This document shows, one piece after another, positions 15,601 to 27,600 of a stretch of DNA of 64,000 nucleotides. A model generated the notes under the pieces. It had not been told where the DNA came from, searched no databases, and worked only from the letters and a program-made list of their open reading frames with translations. The position numbers and the translations under genes were made by a program. Numbering within the stretch: the stretch's first letter is position 1; each line of letters opens with the position of its first letter. This DNA is from Liolophura sinensis (lineage: Eukaryota; Mollusca; Polyplacophora; Chitonida; Chitonidae), in assembly GCF_032854445.1 (NCBI RefSeq), contig NC_088295.1, forward strand, positions 8,992,501 through 9,056,500, read 5' to 3'.

Positions 15601-17090
15601 GTACCATTATGAAGGTGAAATACTTCTGATTAGTTCTGTGTTAAAATAACATCAGTATAAACCTTTCAGCTGTATATCTGGAAAAATGGATAAAGTTATC
15701 GACACTCAGCTAATATTTACTTGAAGGATTCAGGTACATGGCGATATTCCTTTGTTCGGTTTAAACAATATGAAATTCTAATGACTGAAAGACTTGATAG
15801 CTAGCCGACGCCAAAAACAGAAGTTAAAATGAACTGTAACAAATGTATCTGCTTGCTAGCCTTTCTGAAAGATCTTGCATGTTCAAGCCATGTATCGTAT
15901 CATGTACATGTGTGTGGATGTTAATTGTTCAGACAGTAATATATTCAGTTTGAAGACCGTGGAACACATTGTGAAGTTATACAGATGCCGTCTAAATGCT
16001 TGTTTGTATCGATGAAGCGAAAATGATTAGGTTCCGACTCCGAACTGTCGTTTCATTTTACATAGGGCTACAGCAAAACGAGCCGTACACACATTACCAT
16101 TTATTAGTGCTCATCGCTTGTGGAAAATGGCAGGAGCTATGTACATAATAATGCAGATCATACCAGATGATATATGTATGTTGGTTACCATGATTGTTGG
16201 AAAATATTAAAGTTTTAAAGACGAGTGGCTTAATGTACGTCTATTAGGTTGTATTTTTCCTCATACGTTAAAAGGCTGTACAGGAGATTTTGGCCAAAAA
16301 TCTATATTCGCTAATCGTATTTTCTGTAGTTAGGAAGAATAGCTCAGATTGTCGCCTGTCAGTAAATATCACATTTGTACATGTATTGTTTATAGTGTTA
16401 AAATGATTCTACTGTTTGAAAAAGTTATAATGCGACCCGGATTTTTCATCTTTGGAGCTTTATTGCCGATTTTGAAACGTAACACGTACTCAGACGAAGC
16501 TGATAATTTGTGAAAGGTAATGATTAGGTCTATTCTAAAATAATTGCAAAAATTCGATTGTATTCGCGCATTTACTAAAAATCTCCGGTATGGCTTCTTC
16601 AGATTGCATAACTAAGACTGAATTGTCTGTTACATTCTGTGATGCTTAAAGCGCCAGTGTTATATCCAGGAATTTGGCTCTATCCCTGGAGACAATGGAC
16701 AAATGTACTTGGTTTCCCGTGCGTAAATCTGGCAAAGGCCGACAACATCTGTATATGGTATTCCAGTTTGGTTTCTTTTCTCATCAACCAGGTGCCGGGT
16801 CCTCGTTTCACGAATCTTCCGAAGTTTAGTAAATTGCTCATGTCGATAGTTTAAACAGTCGGTAGTCCGACAAGTTCAACATGGAGTATTTCTCGAAAAG
16901 AAAATAACTCCAGTCCAACACAAGACAAATATTAGGTGGCTTTTAAAAGCAAAATGTGTATGTAATTAAGATGTTTCGTGAAACCTGGTTCAGCTGTCTT
17001 TCACGTCTAAATGTGCTTGTCAGAAGTTGTCTCCCTTTGTCGTGCTTAAATAGTATGCTTGTATGTATATATGTTTGTATGCTTGTGGCT

Positions 17091-17320
17091 GTGATGACGA
17101 GGAGTCATTAGGTGTGTGTACATATATTATGTCTTCTTGTAGCAGGACGAGTCCTTGCCGCCAGAGTACTATCAACTGATTTATCCTGCCGAAGACACCA
17201 GACATGACACCTCACCCAGTCTGACACCAGGCCAACAAGTCCTTGCTCTAAAATGTCAGTGCTGAACGCCAAGCGAGGCAGCAGCTAGTAGGCCTACCAT
17301 TTTTAAAGTCTCCCGACTCC
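17091..17320 (-). mobile_element. SINE family 2 copy
   Basis: Shares gatgacgaggagtcattagg, tgccgaagacaccagacatg and gccaagcgaggcagcagcta with the 2710 and 23306 copies; the tail and head ends are lost. Confidence 0.72.
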
Positions 17321-19028
17321 TAGGTTGTCGTGTTTATAAGTGAAACAATTGTAGCAATCTGTTGACCCGTGCAACATGTATGTTTCAGCGAGGGGTGGGG
17401 GGGTGGAGGGTAATGGGTCCCTTGGGACAAACATTTTCCGACTAAATATAGGTCTGCATGTTTTACAAAGACATCTAATAGTGCGGATGGGGTAATTTCC
17501 AATGCCTTTGAAATAATAATATTGCATGTAGAATAATTACGAAAGATCAATTTTTGTCCTGTTCTTCAAACATGTACAGGTATCATGAATACAGTTTTCA
17601 GTTTATGCCTAATGAAGGCCACATCATGCACAGTTTCCTTTTGACAAAAATGTTGATGGGACTTTCGATTTGCATGGGTCTTTCCTCCTTGATAAATATA
17701 AGTTTGTCTCTACGATAACGAATTTAGCACAAGTCATTTTTTGTGACCGCATGGTTAGTACACAATGTCAGTGACGTCTGGCAAGGTGCTCCAGTGAGGT
17801 CACATAGTAAAAACCTCATCAGTGAGATAGGTTTGTTATTTACAAGTAGATGGTCGTGTTTTTTTTTAGTGAGACAGCAATACAAGAATACAACGTAATG
17901 CACTGGAAAATATGACAAAAAATAATATAAATGATTGTTTAATTACACAGGCCTATGTATTAATAATGCCTACAAAACAGTAATTCTGTACCTATACACA
18001 TATATGTATACTTTATTCAGTACAATATAACTGTTTTTAAAGCAGGTTGTATTTCAGTTTTATCCAACGCCAGATTTTAACATTAAAAATATGACCCGAG
18101 TTCATCAATATGTCGTACAGGTAAATATACATGATCCATTCATACAGGGACCAACACCTTGTTACGATGAAGCCCTCTCTGCTGGAACTTTACGTGGAAT
18201 AAGGCTAACCTGACATCTAAACATCTGCCCGTTCTCTATCCACGTGGTTAACACACGGTGACAGGTCCCATCTCCACCCATAAACTCTGCTACACAGAGG
18301 AATATCACACATGCAGGGTTTTATATAAATGTTACATAGGTCATCTCAAACATAGTTTACAGCTTATTTTTACGTAGTGAACAGTTTGTACTAGTTATAA
18401 TATTAGTTATAGTTAACATTGCGACAAGTAATCATCTCCTGATCTCAAAGTTTGTTTATAATTATACTTTTGAACGTCGAGATCAACATATGCGAGACCA
18501 AAGACGTATATATGTGTTAATGCTTCTCGATATTTGGGAAATTTACTGTATATTTCAATATTTTAATCAGTATGTAAAGCAAATTAAACCTCTGAAAATA
18601 CATTTAGACAGACTATTGGGTACTCCCATGAATAGTTAAATTCGCACAGGTATATGTGTTGCAACCACCACCCGCCACCCGATCCCAAATCCCACCCTGC
18701 ACACATACTTAATACGTTTTTCCGCGGAACGCGTTCGTAATCGCCAGCATCTTGACATTGTACAGTCACACAGTTGCCACTTCATTTATCTTTTAAAAAA
18801 TGACGGCTTTTGTTCGAAGGACTTCTCACCGATCAGAAAATATTGTTCATACATGGCAAATAAGTGTAACGTATTGCCTATCAGGGATAGGCCGGAACGT
18901 GATCAAAGGTTAGCGGCATGGAGAACGGAAGTCAGGCGGAAGCCATTTTTGACGTGTGTCGTATAAGTGTCACGTAGCCTATATGCACAGGCATTCAACT
19001 GACTCAGCATAAAGTCCCCCAGAGTGAG

Positions 19029-19364
19029 TGCTTGGTGTTTAATGTCGTGCTCAACAATTTTTCAGTCATATGACGACAAAGGAATCCTTAGGTTGTATGT
19101 AATGTACCTCCTTTTTGCAGGAAGGATTTCCACCGCTCTTTTATCTCGTGTTGTTTCACTGAGACGACTTACCGAAGGCAAGTAAGGCGCCGCGCCCGAG
19201 CCATTATGGTGGTACGGGTCAACCAGTCGTTGCGCTATGCCCTTCATAGTGAACGCATGAAATTACAAGTTCGTCTTTTAAGTCGTAGATATGACTCGAC
19301 CTAGGATTGATCCTGGATCTAGCACTCCCGAGGCGGACGCTATACCATCTGTGCTATCCGGCCC
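19029..19364 (-). mobile_element. SINE family 2 (long subtype), full length
   Basis: The same subtype as 34601-34964 in opposite orientation: tail side gctcaacaatttttcagtca, head side gcggacgctataccatctgt, with a tRNA-like B box in ctcgacctaggattgatcct. Confidence 0.75.
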
Positions 19365-20522
19365 TTTTAGTCCGAGAAAGTCAGCGGATATCACGCCTGT
19401 TGCAAATAGTGATGTCATTTAAAGTTTTGATAGTTAGTGTGCAATTAAACGGTCTAGATCCTAAGTAGTATGGTAATCGGGTATATAGAGTGAATTCCTC
19501 TTTGATTTTGTATGCTGAACATCCCAAGAAAAGTCATCAGCGAGAAATTTAAAGGAAGAATTTGGCAAAATCATAAGCATTTTGCATAATGAGACACTAT
19601 CCCCAATAAAACGTTTACTTCATTTGTAAAAACTATACGTTTACCTCATAGGTCATATTTTTATGTGCAAAATCTATTAGCCTGTAATGCTTGACTATAC
19701 AATGGGCAAAGTGCCCATTATTAAAATTCCTTATACTCAACAAAATTACCACTTATGTAACCCAATAATTGGCTGACTGTATTCATGCATTCGCTTTGTT
19801 GTAAAGTTTTCCCCCACCCGTTCTTGTCGACACTGTGGTTCTCAGGGTGGGGAAGGTGCCACACACTGCTACCAGCAACATAACAATATTTACCTGCATC
19901 TTCATCTTTAGCTATTATACCTTCAAAACCAACGGTGAATTTAAAAAAGAGCTGGTACAAGAAATTTTTATTGCCCCTTGTGTTCAAGATGAAAACCATT
20001 GTAAAACAATGCATTTCGAGTGAGTTTAGGCTTGGGATCAGAGGCGTACATTTCTCAAATAATATTAGACTTTGTGGTAAGGTGCATGGCCACCAGTTGG
20101 CAGACTAAATCTGATACACAGCGAAGTGAGATCTTGAATGGAAGCTAACTGAGAACCTCTTTCTTAACTCTGAACACTTACTTGCCGCATGAAGTGTCGA
20201 GTAAGTCTTCACATGTAATCATCGACGACTGACAGTCCGTGACGACGGTGAACACAATGATGTGATTCGGACCAACATCAGCGTTATTCAATGCCACAAA
20301 TTTCCAGCATTCCCCACATATGTAATCCAACAACAACGATCGTTAAACCTTTGTCATTCATTCACGCATCATTGTTATGTTATTATGTAATGCATCACTA
20401 AACACTCTCTTTGTATATTCTTTTAGGTTAGATTCTGACAATTGTCAACCCCATGTAAACAGGTACGGTTTCACAAGACAACCTATACAGATTTGCGGGG
20501 CTTTCTTACAGCTTATAAGATG

Positions 20523-20716
20523 TATTTATTTATTTGGTATTTTACTCTCCCGTGCAGAATCCTGAAAACCACCACGATCAGCAGGTTTCTGACATACCTT
20601 TCCATGCGCAAACGACCGGAGAGGAGGCCGACAAACTATATAAGTTGGACTTGAACTCACAGCAACCACATTGGTGAGATGATCCTGCGTCACTGCACTG
20701 CGCTATAGCACGTTAA
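20523..20716 (-). mobile_element. SINE family 1, diverged
   Basis: Degraded tail (tatttatttatttggtattt), then caacgaccggagaggaggc-like body and a readable B box region in ttgaactcacagcaaccaca. Confidence 0.75.
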
Positions 20717-21476
20717 CATTACATAAACCTCTAGGTTGTACCATTTTGTTTAAAAAGTTATAAAAATTATTTTTTCAGTTGAATAATTTTGCACATATGT
20801 TGGTGCTTGTGCATCAAAAAGGCAGCGCAGGAAAGGTAACCAATGTAACTGTGAAAAGTATCCACAAAACAGTGTTAGCTATATAACTATACTGAAACAC
20901 TTTGAAAACGCATACCCGTCAAAGAACGTGGTGGAAGTGAAAGGTGTTTGTTATTAAAAGAAAAGAAATATATCATTCGACAAACAGAAGACTATTGCCC
21001 TGAGTAGAATGTGTATTTACCATTCACAAATGTTTTGTTTTATCTTTTATTTCATTTATTTGGCTGAATTGCATATAAACACCACCCACTTCTATGTGAT
21101 ACATTTTCAAGATGTGTCGGTATATATCTCACTGAATAAATTGGTCTAATGTTAATAGGCTGCGTTTTGTCAAAGCAGCTACATGTATACAGGCGAAAAA
21201 ACAGCAAGGCGAGCATCGCAACGATCTTCATGAATCGTATGCACGTAGTCCCATTGTCATTTCATGCAATCTCGTGAGTCCTGCAAGGGTTGATTGGTCA
21301 GTTTGCGACCGCCTGCCAATAATTTCTTGGGTTTCAATCAGGGTAAACCTGCAGTGATTGATCACGATCAAAAGATAGCGACGAACGGCAGAAATCGTAG
21401 GTAGTTGAAGACCGGTATATTAGAACATGGGAGGTAACAAGGGTACTGGACTATAAGGTCTGGTACCGGTATGATA

Positions 21477-21747
21477 TTTATTTATCTATTTATTTGATTG
21501 GTGTTTTACGCCGTACTCAAGAATATTTCACTTATACGACGGCGGCCAGCATTATGGTGGGTGGAAACCGGACAGAGCCCGGGGGAAACCCACGACCATC
21601 CGCAGGTTGCTGTCAGACCTTCTCACGTACGGCCGGAGAGGAAGCCAGCATGAACTGGACTTGAACTCACAGCGACCGCATTGATGAGAGACTCCTGGGT
21701 CATTATGCTGCGCTAGCGCTTTAACCGACTGAGCCACGGAGGCCCCT
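21477..21747 (-). mobile_element. Full-length SINE family 1 with 11-bp target duplication
   Basis: A near-consensus copy: tail, body and tRNA head ending in gagccacggaggcccc. It is flanked by ccggtatgata at 21466-21476 and 21748-21758. Little divergence from the 8272-8544 copy suggests a recent insertion. Confidence 0.92.
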
Positions 21748-23047
21748 CCGGTATGATAGACCCTTGCGAAGATGACTGAATTGGGTATATCCATGCAGGG
21801 CAGCTGGGTGCCATGCACAAGTAGCACTTGGAAACTACACCATACCGGTTTCGCGGCCATTAAACTATACACTATGTTGGTCTTTTGCCATTGGTGGTGC
21901 TGCTGGAAATCAATTTGGCAATGGTTTCAAATCTGACCCCAATAACCAGGATACTGTAGCCGAATTATTGCACAGCGCTGCTTTACGTTCCGCTATACGA
22001 TCATGGTTACAGGTAACTGTCGAATCAATGATTTGCCATGAAAACTATTATCCGTAAATAATGTCATGTCGACTGAGGCTGAATTTGTACTGCGCAACAA
22101 TCTGTGCGAAAACTCTGACGGTCGAGAGGAAATTGTGAGAACATGGCGCGAATTCAATCTGCTGCTCTATAGATTTTTTACCACTTACTCGTGAATACAG
22201 AACCATACAAATCTATGTGTGATTGATCCCGTCAATGAATTAAATATTTAGTTGTACTATGAATGGATATGGCGAATATTTAGTACGCATGCGTCTGAAC
22301 ACTTTATAAAATACATGCAAAAACCGTTATGTGAGGTACACATGAATGAAATAGGAACCTATAGATCAATACAGCCCTATAAACCCTCTCCTACTTATCG
22401 CATGAAATGACAAAATGTCATTATATAGCACTGAGATCATTCACACTATTAAAAACAAGGTCGCAGCCCCCAGAATACAGACACCATATACTGTTACGTT
22501 TCATTATATGCTGCAAATCTGCGACAAACGGAATAATTGATCAGTAATTGTCACAGACTAATATTCTATATAGCAGTTATATTGTTATCAAGCCCCTTCG
22601 CTAATTTTCTGGCGACTATTTATGGTCGATAATGGTGTATGGCCCAAATAGCTCAACAGCATTCCGAAACATTAATTGCAGGAATGGGACAAACTATTTC
22701 CAGGTGTACTTGTCAGTTGATAGTGACCAGTTGACCCTTTTCATGCACGTGACCATGCTATGCGGCAGTGTTCGATGGATAGAACACGTTTATGAATAAG
22801 ACTTGTGCGTTCAAATAAAAACAGAAAGGTGTTTGCACAAAAATGTTTGCGTTTTTATAAATATTTGCAGTGTACCTATCGATTGTGACTTGCCATATCT
22901 CCCCTCTATGGTATCATCGTGGTAAATCAATATTGTGTTCATTCTTTGAGTTGATTTTGTTTTGAGATTTGAGCATTCTGCTTAGTTGAAGCCCTAATCA
23001 GAATTCGTGTAGCATATGTATTAACATTAGTAGTTAGTTTTTGTTTT

Positions 23048-23130
23048 ATTATTTATTTGATTGATGTGTTACGCCGTTCTCAAAAATATGTCAGTTAAAC
23101 GACGGCGGTCAGTATTATGGTGGGAGGGCA
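23048..23130 (-). mobile_element. SINE family 1 tail fragment
   Basis: Diverged tail and cgacggcggtcagtattatg core only. Confidence 0.7.
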
Positions 23131-23305
23131 TCATGTAGATGTAATCAAGGGCCAGAAAACAAGGTTTTATGTTATTTATTATAAATTATAATACAGTTCT
23201 TTATTTCAGGCTCAAGTGTCTAGATTGGTATATAGTACAGCATACGAACGAAAAGTGTACCAAGCTAGTATCAGGCATTCTATATGAATGAATGAATGAA
23301 TTAAT

Positions 23306-23645
23306 GTTTGGGGTTTTACGTCGTCCTTAACAATTTTTCAGTTATATGACGAGGAGCAGTCAGCAAGTGTGTGCACATATCCTGTATCTTCTCTTGACAG
23401 GGCGAGTCCATGCCATCAAAGTGCTGTAGCCACTGAAGTATCGTGCCGAAGACACCAGGCATGACACCCCTCACAGTCACATTATACTGACACAAAGCCA
23501 GCCAGTCCTGTTTCCATGCTCTAACCTTTCAGTGCCGAGGGTCAAGCAAAGCAGCAACACATACCATTTTTAAAGTCTTTGGTATGACTCGGCCCAGGTT
23601 TGATCCCGACTTTGAGGCTGACGCTTTAACCACTGGCCATTGAAG
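23306..23645 (-). mobile_element. SINE family 2 copy, nearly full length
   Basis: From gtttggggttttacgtcgtc to the head region gactttgaggctgacgcttt. Contains the family marks gaagacaccaggcatgacac and accatttttaaagtctttgg. Confidence 0.75.
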
Positions 23646-24139
23646 CATCACGCATTAAACTTACAAAGCAGTTTCAACATGCGCCTGACGCATATTTGAC
23701 GTATGTCAGATCAATTGCGTTGTCAGTGACAATTGTGGACCTGAACTGTGATTAGATATCATTTGTTAGTAAATCCGCAGCTATAGGCCTATATCATTCT
23801 CTGACGCGTTAAACTAGACCTATTCATGACAAAGCTAATCTCACAATTGCTCCCAGTCTCCGCTGTATTTGAGATGTCTAATGTGTTGTATATTTTCAAT
23901 GCACTGTATCAAAACAATATATATAACATATTTACTATTTTATTTACATGACCAAGGTCAACAATCAGAACATGTGTATGTACATGGGGCTGTTTATGTC
24001 ATTTCTGTAAGCAAGTACATGTAGCGGACTATATACCATGCCCTGACCGTCATAGTACCTCTGCCCACAATCCACACACCCACAGTAGCGCGTAAGCGTC
24101 TACCTGCCGCTTGGCTATTCAATCACTGGCCTCGCTTAC

Positions 24140-24146
24140 TATAAAG
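24140..24146 (+). promoter_or_regulatory. Possible TATA box of the SDR gene
   Basis: TATAAAG occurs 250 bp before the ATG, with a CAAT-like ttcaatcac about 25 bp upstream. Transcription would start near 24170, giving a 5' leader of about 225 bp with no intron required. Motif evidence only. Confidence 0.25.
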
Positions 24147-24395
24147 GACTGTTCTACATTGCTGTTTGTTCTTTATAGAAACGTCAATCACCAACCCTTT
24201 CCCCCTACGTTTGCAATAGAATAACCCATAACTTGTTCTGAGTGTAAACAGTGTACACAGGGGCTATAAGCCGACCTTTAGACCGTCCTGGGCCGAACCT
24301 ACCCGCCGTGTTTAGGGAGGGTGAATGCACCTGAGTTTTTTTTTTACACTGAGGAGGGTAGAAGGCTGAGGATATAGGCCTACCTGGCATTTGAA

Positions 24396-24612
24396 ATGGC
24401 GACCAGAAAGCTAATCGGAACAATCCTGGCCGTAGTAGCCTTGTTTACTTTCTTCTTTTCCTGGCATGTTTTGAGGTTGATCGGCTTGGAATCGTGGGTA
24501 CCGGGTTGGCTGGTCTGGCTGAGCCTGGCTGGAGCTTCTCTCGCGTTCCTCCTGGGGGACGGCTCCACATCAGAGACGGTAGAGCCTCGTGGGAAGGCTG
24601 TGTTCATCACAG
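24396..24612 (+). CDS. SDR exon 1 (two hydrophobic segments and first beta strand)
   Basis: It codes residues 1-72 and one base of G73. Two hydrophobic stretches precede KAVFITG, the first strand of the Rossmann fold. The donor is cag|gtaagt, a perfect consensus. It joins phase 1 to the acceptor at 32853, recreating TGCDSGFG. Confidence 0.92.
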
Positions 24613-27600
24613 GTAAGTATAGCCATAAATCATCAGGTGTACATGGGAATTCACCCCTAACGTGCTGTCATACCATATTTGTCGTTTTAATGATGAAGAT
24701 ATCAAAGCGCGGCCGCACTAAAGGTGTGTTAAGATGTACTGATGCAGAAGATAATTAAACCATGAGATCCTCTCTGTATACCTAATTAAGAAACAAAAAA
24801 CCTGGTTATATATACTGCTAGAATCATTTATGTAACGTTTAGAGCCATATGACTGGTCTATGATTTCCAGTGCATTTGTAATACGGTAATGTTGTTAGTA
24901 TTTTATGACATTTATCCAACTAACAAAGCAATATTGTTCCGCGTGCCATTAAACAGGCTAGTTATACAGAATGGTCTGGAATGGGCTGGTTGTAGAGGAC
25001 TATGGAATGGATTGGTTATACAGACTGCGGAATGGCCTGGTTATACAGATTATGGAATGGGCTAATTATATAGACCGTGGAATGGGCTGGTTATAGAGAC
25101 TATGGAATGGCCTGGTTATACAGACTATGGAATGGGCTGGTTATAGAGACTGAGTATGGAATGGGCTTGGTTATACAGACTATGAAATGGCCTGGTTATA
25201 CAGAGTATGGAATGGGCTGGTTATTGAGACTATGGAATGGGCTGGTTATACGGACTATGTAATGGGCTGGTTATACAGACTATGGAATGGGCTGGTTGTA
25301 CAAACTATGTAATGGGTTGGTTATACAGACTATGTAGTGGGCTGGTTATACAGACTATGTAATGGCCTGGTTATACAGTGTATGGAATGGGCTGGTTATT
25401 GAGACTATGAAATGGCCTGGTTATACAGAGTATGGAATGGGCTGGTTATTGAGACTATGGAATGGGCTGGTTATACGGACTATGTAATGGGCTGGTTATA
25501 CAGACTATGGAATGGGCTGGTTATACAGACTATGGAATGGGCTGGTTGTACAAACTATGTAATGGGTTGGTTATACAGACTATGTAGTGGGCTGGTTATA
25601 CAGACTATGTAATGGGCTGGTTATAAACTAGCTAGTGTGTTTATTACAGCTTTAACCAGCAAGCATCTTTACGCTATGGTGGATGAGGCTTGAGCCTAAG
25701 ATTAGATTCAGTCACTTACAAACGCTTTTCCGAGACCCTTAAGCTCACAGAAGACTTGTTGATTGACGAATATGAGATTAGTGTAAACACAGGCTGTGCT
25801 TACTGAACCTGGCTGACCGAGAACTGCATGAGGTATCCCAGCTGCTGACAGCTGCTGTTTCTGACAGTTGCCTCACATCTGTAGACTAAGACAGACTTTA
25901 TGAGCCACCCGATTTTAATAGTCAACCATGAGAACAGTGTTTACGAACTCAATTGTTTGGTATTTATGCCATAATGTTTTACCCAGTGTGGTTGTAAACT
26001 GCATGAAGAATCTCCAGCAAGTGAAATATTCAGTAGCCTACATTATACCGACTCGAGTGGCGGCAGATCGAGGCACTTTCTCAATAGCGTCTCTTTTATC
26101 CCCACTCTAGTCACCTGTGTAATACTCAGGCATACACGCCTCTTTTATCCCCACTCTAGTCACCTGTGTAATACCTTACTCAGGCATACAAGTCTCTTTT
26201 ATCCCCACTCTAGTCACCTGTGTAATACCTTACTAAGGCATACACCTCTCTTTTTATCCCCACTCTAGTCACCTGTGTAATACCTTACTCAGGCATACAC
26301 GTCTCTTTTATCCCCACTCTAGTCACCTGTGTAATACCTTACTAAGGCATACACGTCTCTTTTATCCCCACTCTAGTCACCTGTGTAATACCTTACTCAG
26401 GCATACACGTCTCTTTTATCCCCACTCTAGTCACCTGTGTAATACCTTACTCAGGCATACACCAGAATTATTTTTTTTATAAATCAGCCGGTGCCCGATA
26501 AGAATCAGTGGTTGGTATAGACGCATCAATGTGTCGTATTAAAATAGTGAATGCAAACACACAGCTTCATGTAAAGGTTTGGGACCTGAGATGAATCCAA
26601 ATAGAGACTTCAATTCTCAGCTTTGTAATTGTTGTGTGCTTGGTTGGCTTTTTGCATACTATGTATAACTGGTTATTTTCCAAGTTCACTTACGTCATTT
26701 AATGTAGAAAAGTTGATGACTTAATTGAGGCAGTTGTGCACGCGGTTGGTCTTAAGTACTTTACAGCTGGTTATGGCTCACAGCGCTCTTCTCAGTCACA
26801 ATTACCAATTGCTACAAATTTGCAATTTTTCTCAGCTGCTTGACTCCTTCTTCGTCGTCGTAAAAAACAATATTTATCACAAATGTGTTCTCCTATATGT
26901 ATGATCGTAATTGTAATGGGGAAAAAGCATTTGAGGAAATCATTCCCAAAAATCATTAGTACTTAATAACTATGTGTGGAAAACTGTTATGAACGCGGTC
27001 CTTTTTGTTCCTTGTTTTAACTGTTTTGACGCGGCATTAAAATCAAGTATATGTATCTTATCAAGAGGCACGTTTTACAAGGTTCATGGGAATCTGTGCT
27101 GCAGCTTCATTCAGTCAGGAGAGTTAAAACGAGCGGACGTTTTCAAACAGCCATTTACACGTTCTGTAGACCAGTGTGGATAGGAAGTTAGCGGCCTGTT
27201 TCCCACATCTGGAGAACGTTCCAAATGATCCCTGAAGCTGAATGGAAACATTCTCGCTAGAATAAACTACGCTAGAGTACTGTGGATGTTTATGACAAGC
27301 TGTGTTAAACAGACGATGTACTGTACGTGGATCTCATTAAACAGGCCTGTGTGGATGAGATAGCTGCAAAACGTTCGTCATTTACCAAATCTCAGAACTA
27401 ATTTAATGAGCGCAAATATAGTTCATAAATGTACGCCGTAAAAATCGGCTACACGTGGGTAGAGCGAGACTTCTACACACTGCGGAGGGATTGTGTTCAT
27501 TTGTTTTCTTTGGGTATAACACCCCTATCAACATCGCTTGGAATCGATTCGTAGAAAAAAAACATCTCGATTATTGCCATGATATTTGTGTCACACCCGC

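Larger units (their letters stand above)
13257..24395. other. ALKBH5 3' region and intergenic DNA before the SDR gene
   Basis: 13257 to about 15600 is AT-rich and could be 3' UTR; AATAAA sequences occur at several points. From 15600 to 24139 I see only SINE copies and short open frames without recognisable domains. No gene is supported. Confidence 0.55.

Noticed and set aside
21552-21872. 106-codon open frame on the - strand
   Set aside because: It is entirely the translated full-length SINE plus flank (VAQSVKALAQHNDPGVSHQC is tRNA-head sequence).
25077-25612. Open frames of about 60 codons in the 24-bp array
   Set aside because: A consequence of a repeat unit divisible by 3; there is no start, homology or splice support, and the array lies in a clear intron.
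24957-26463. CRISPR-like regular repeats
   Set aside because: Units are directly adjacent without unique spacers, in an intron of an animal gene: minisatellites.
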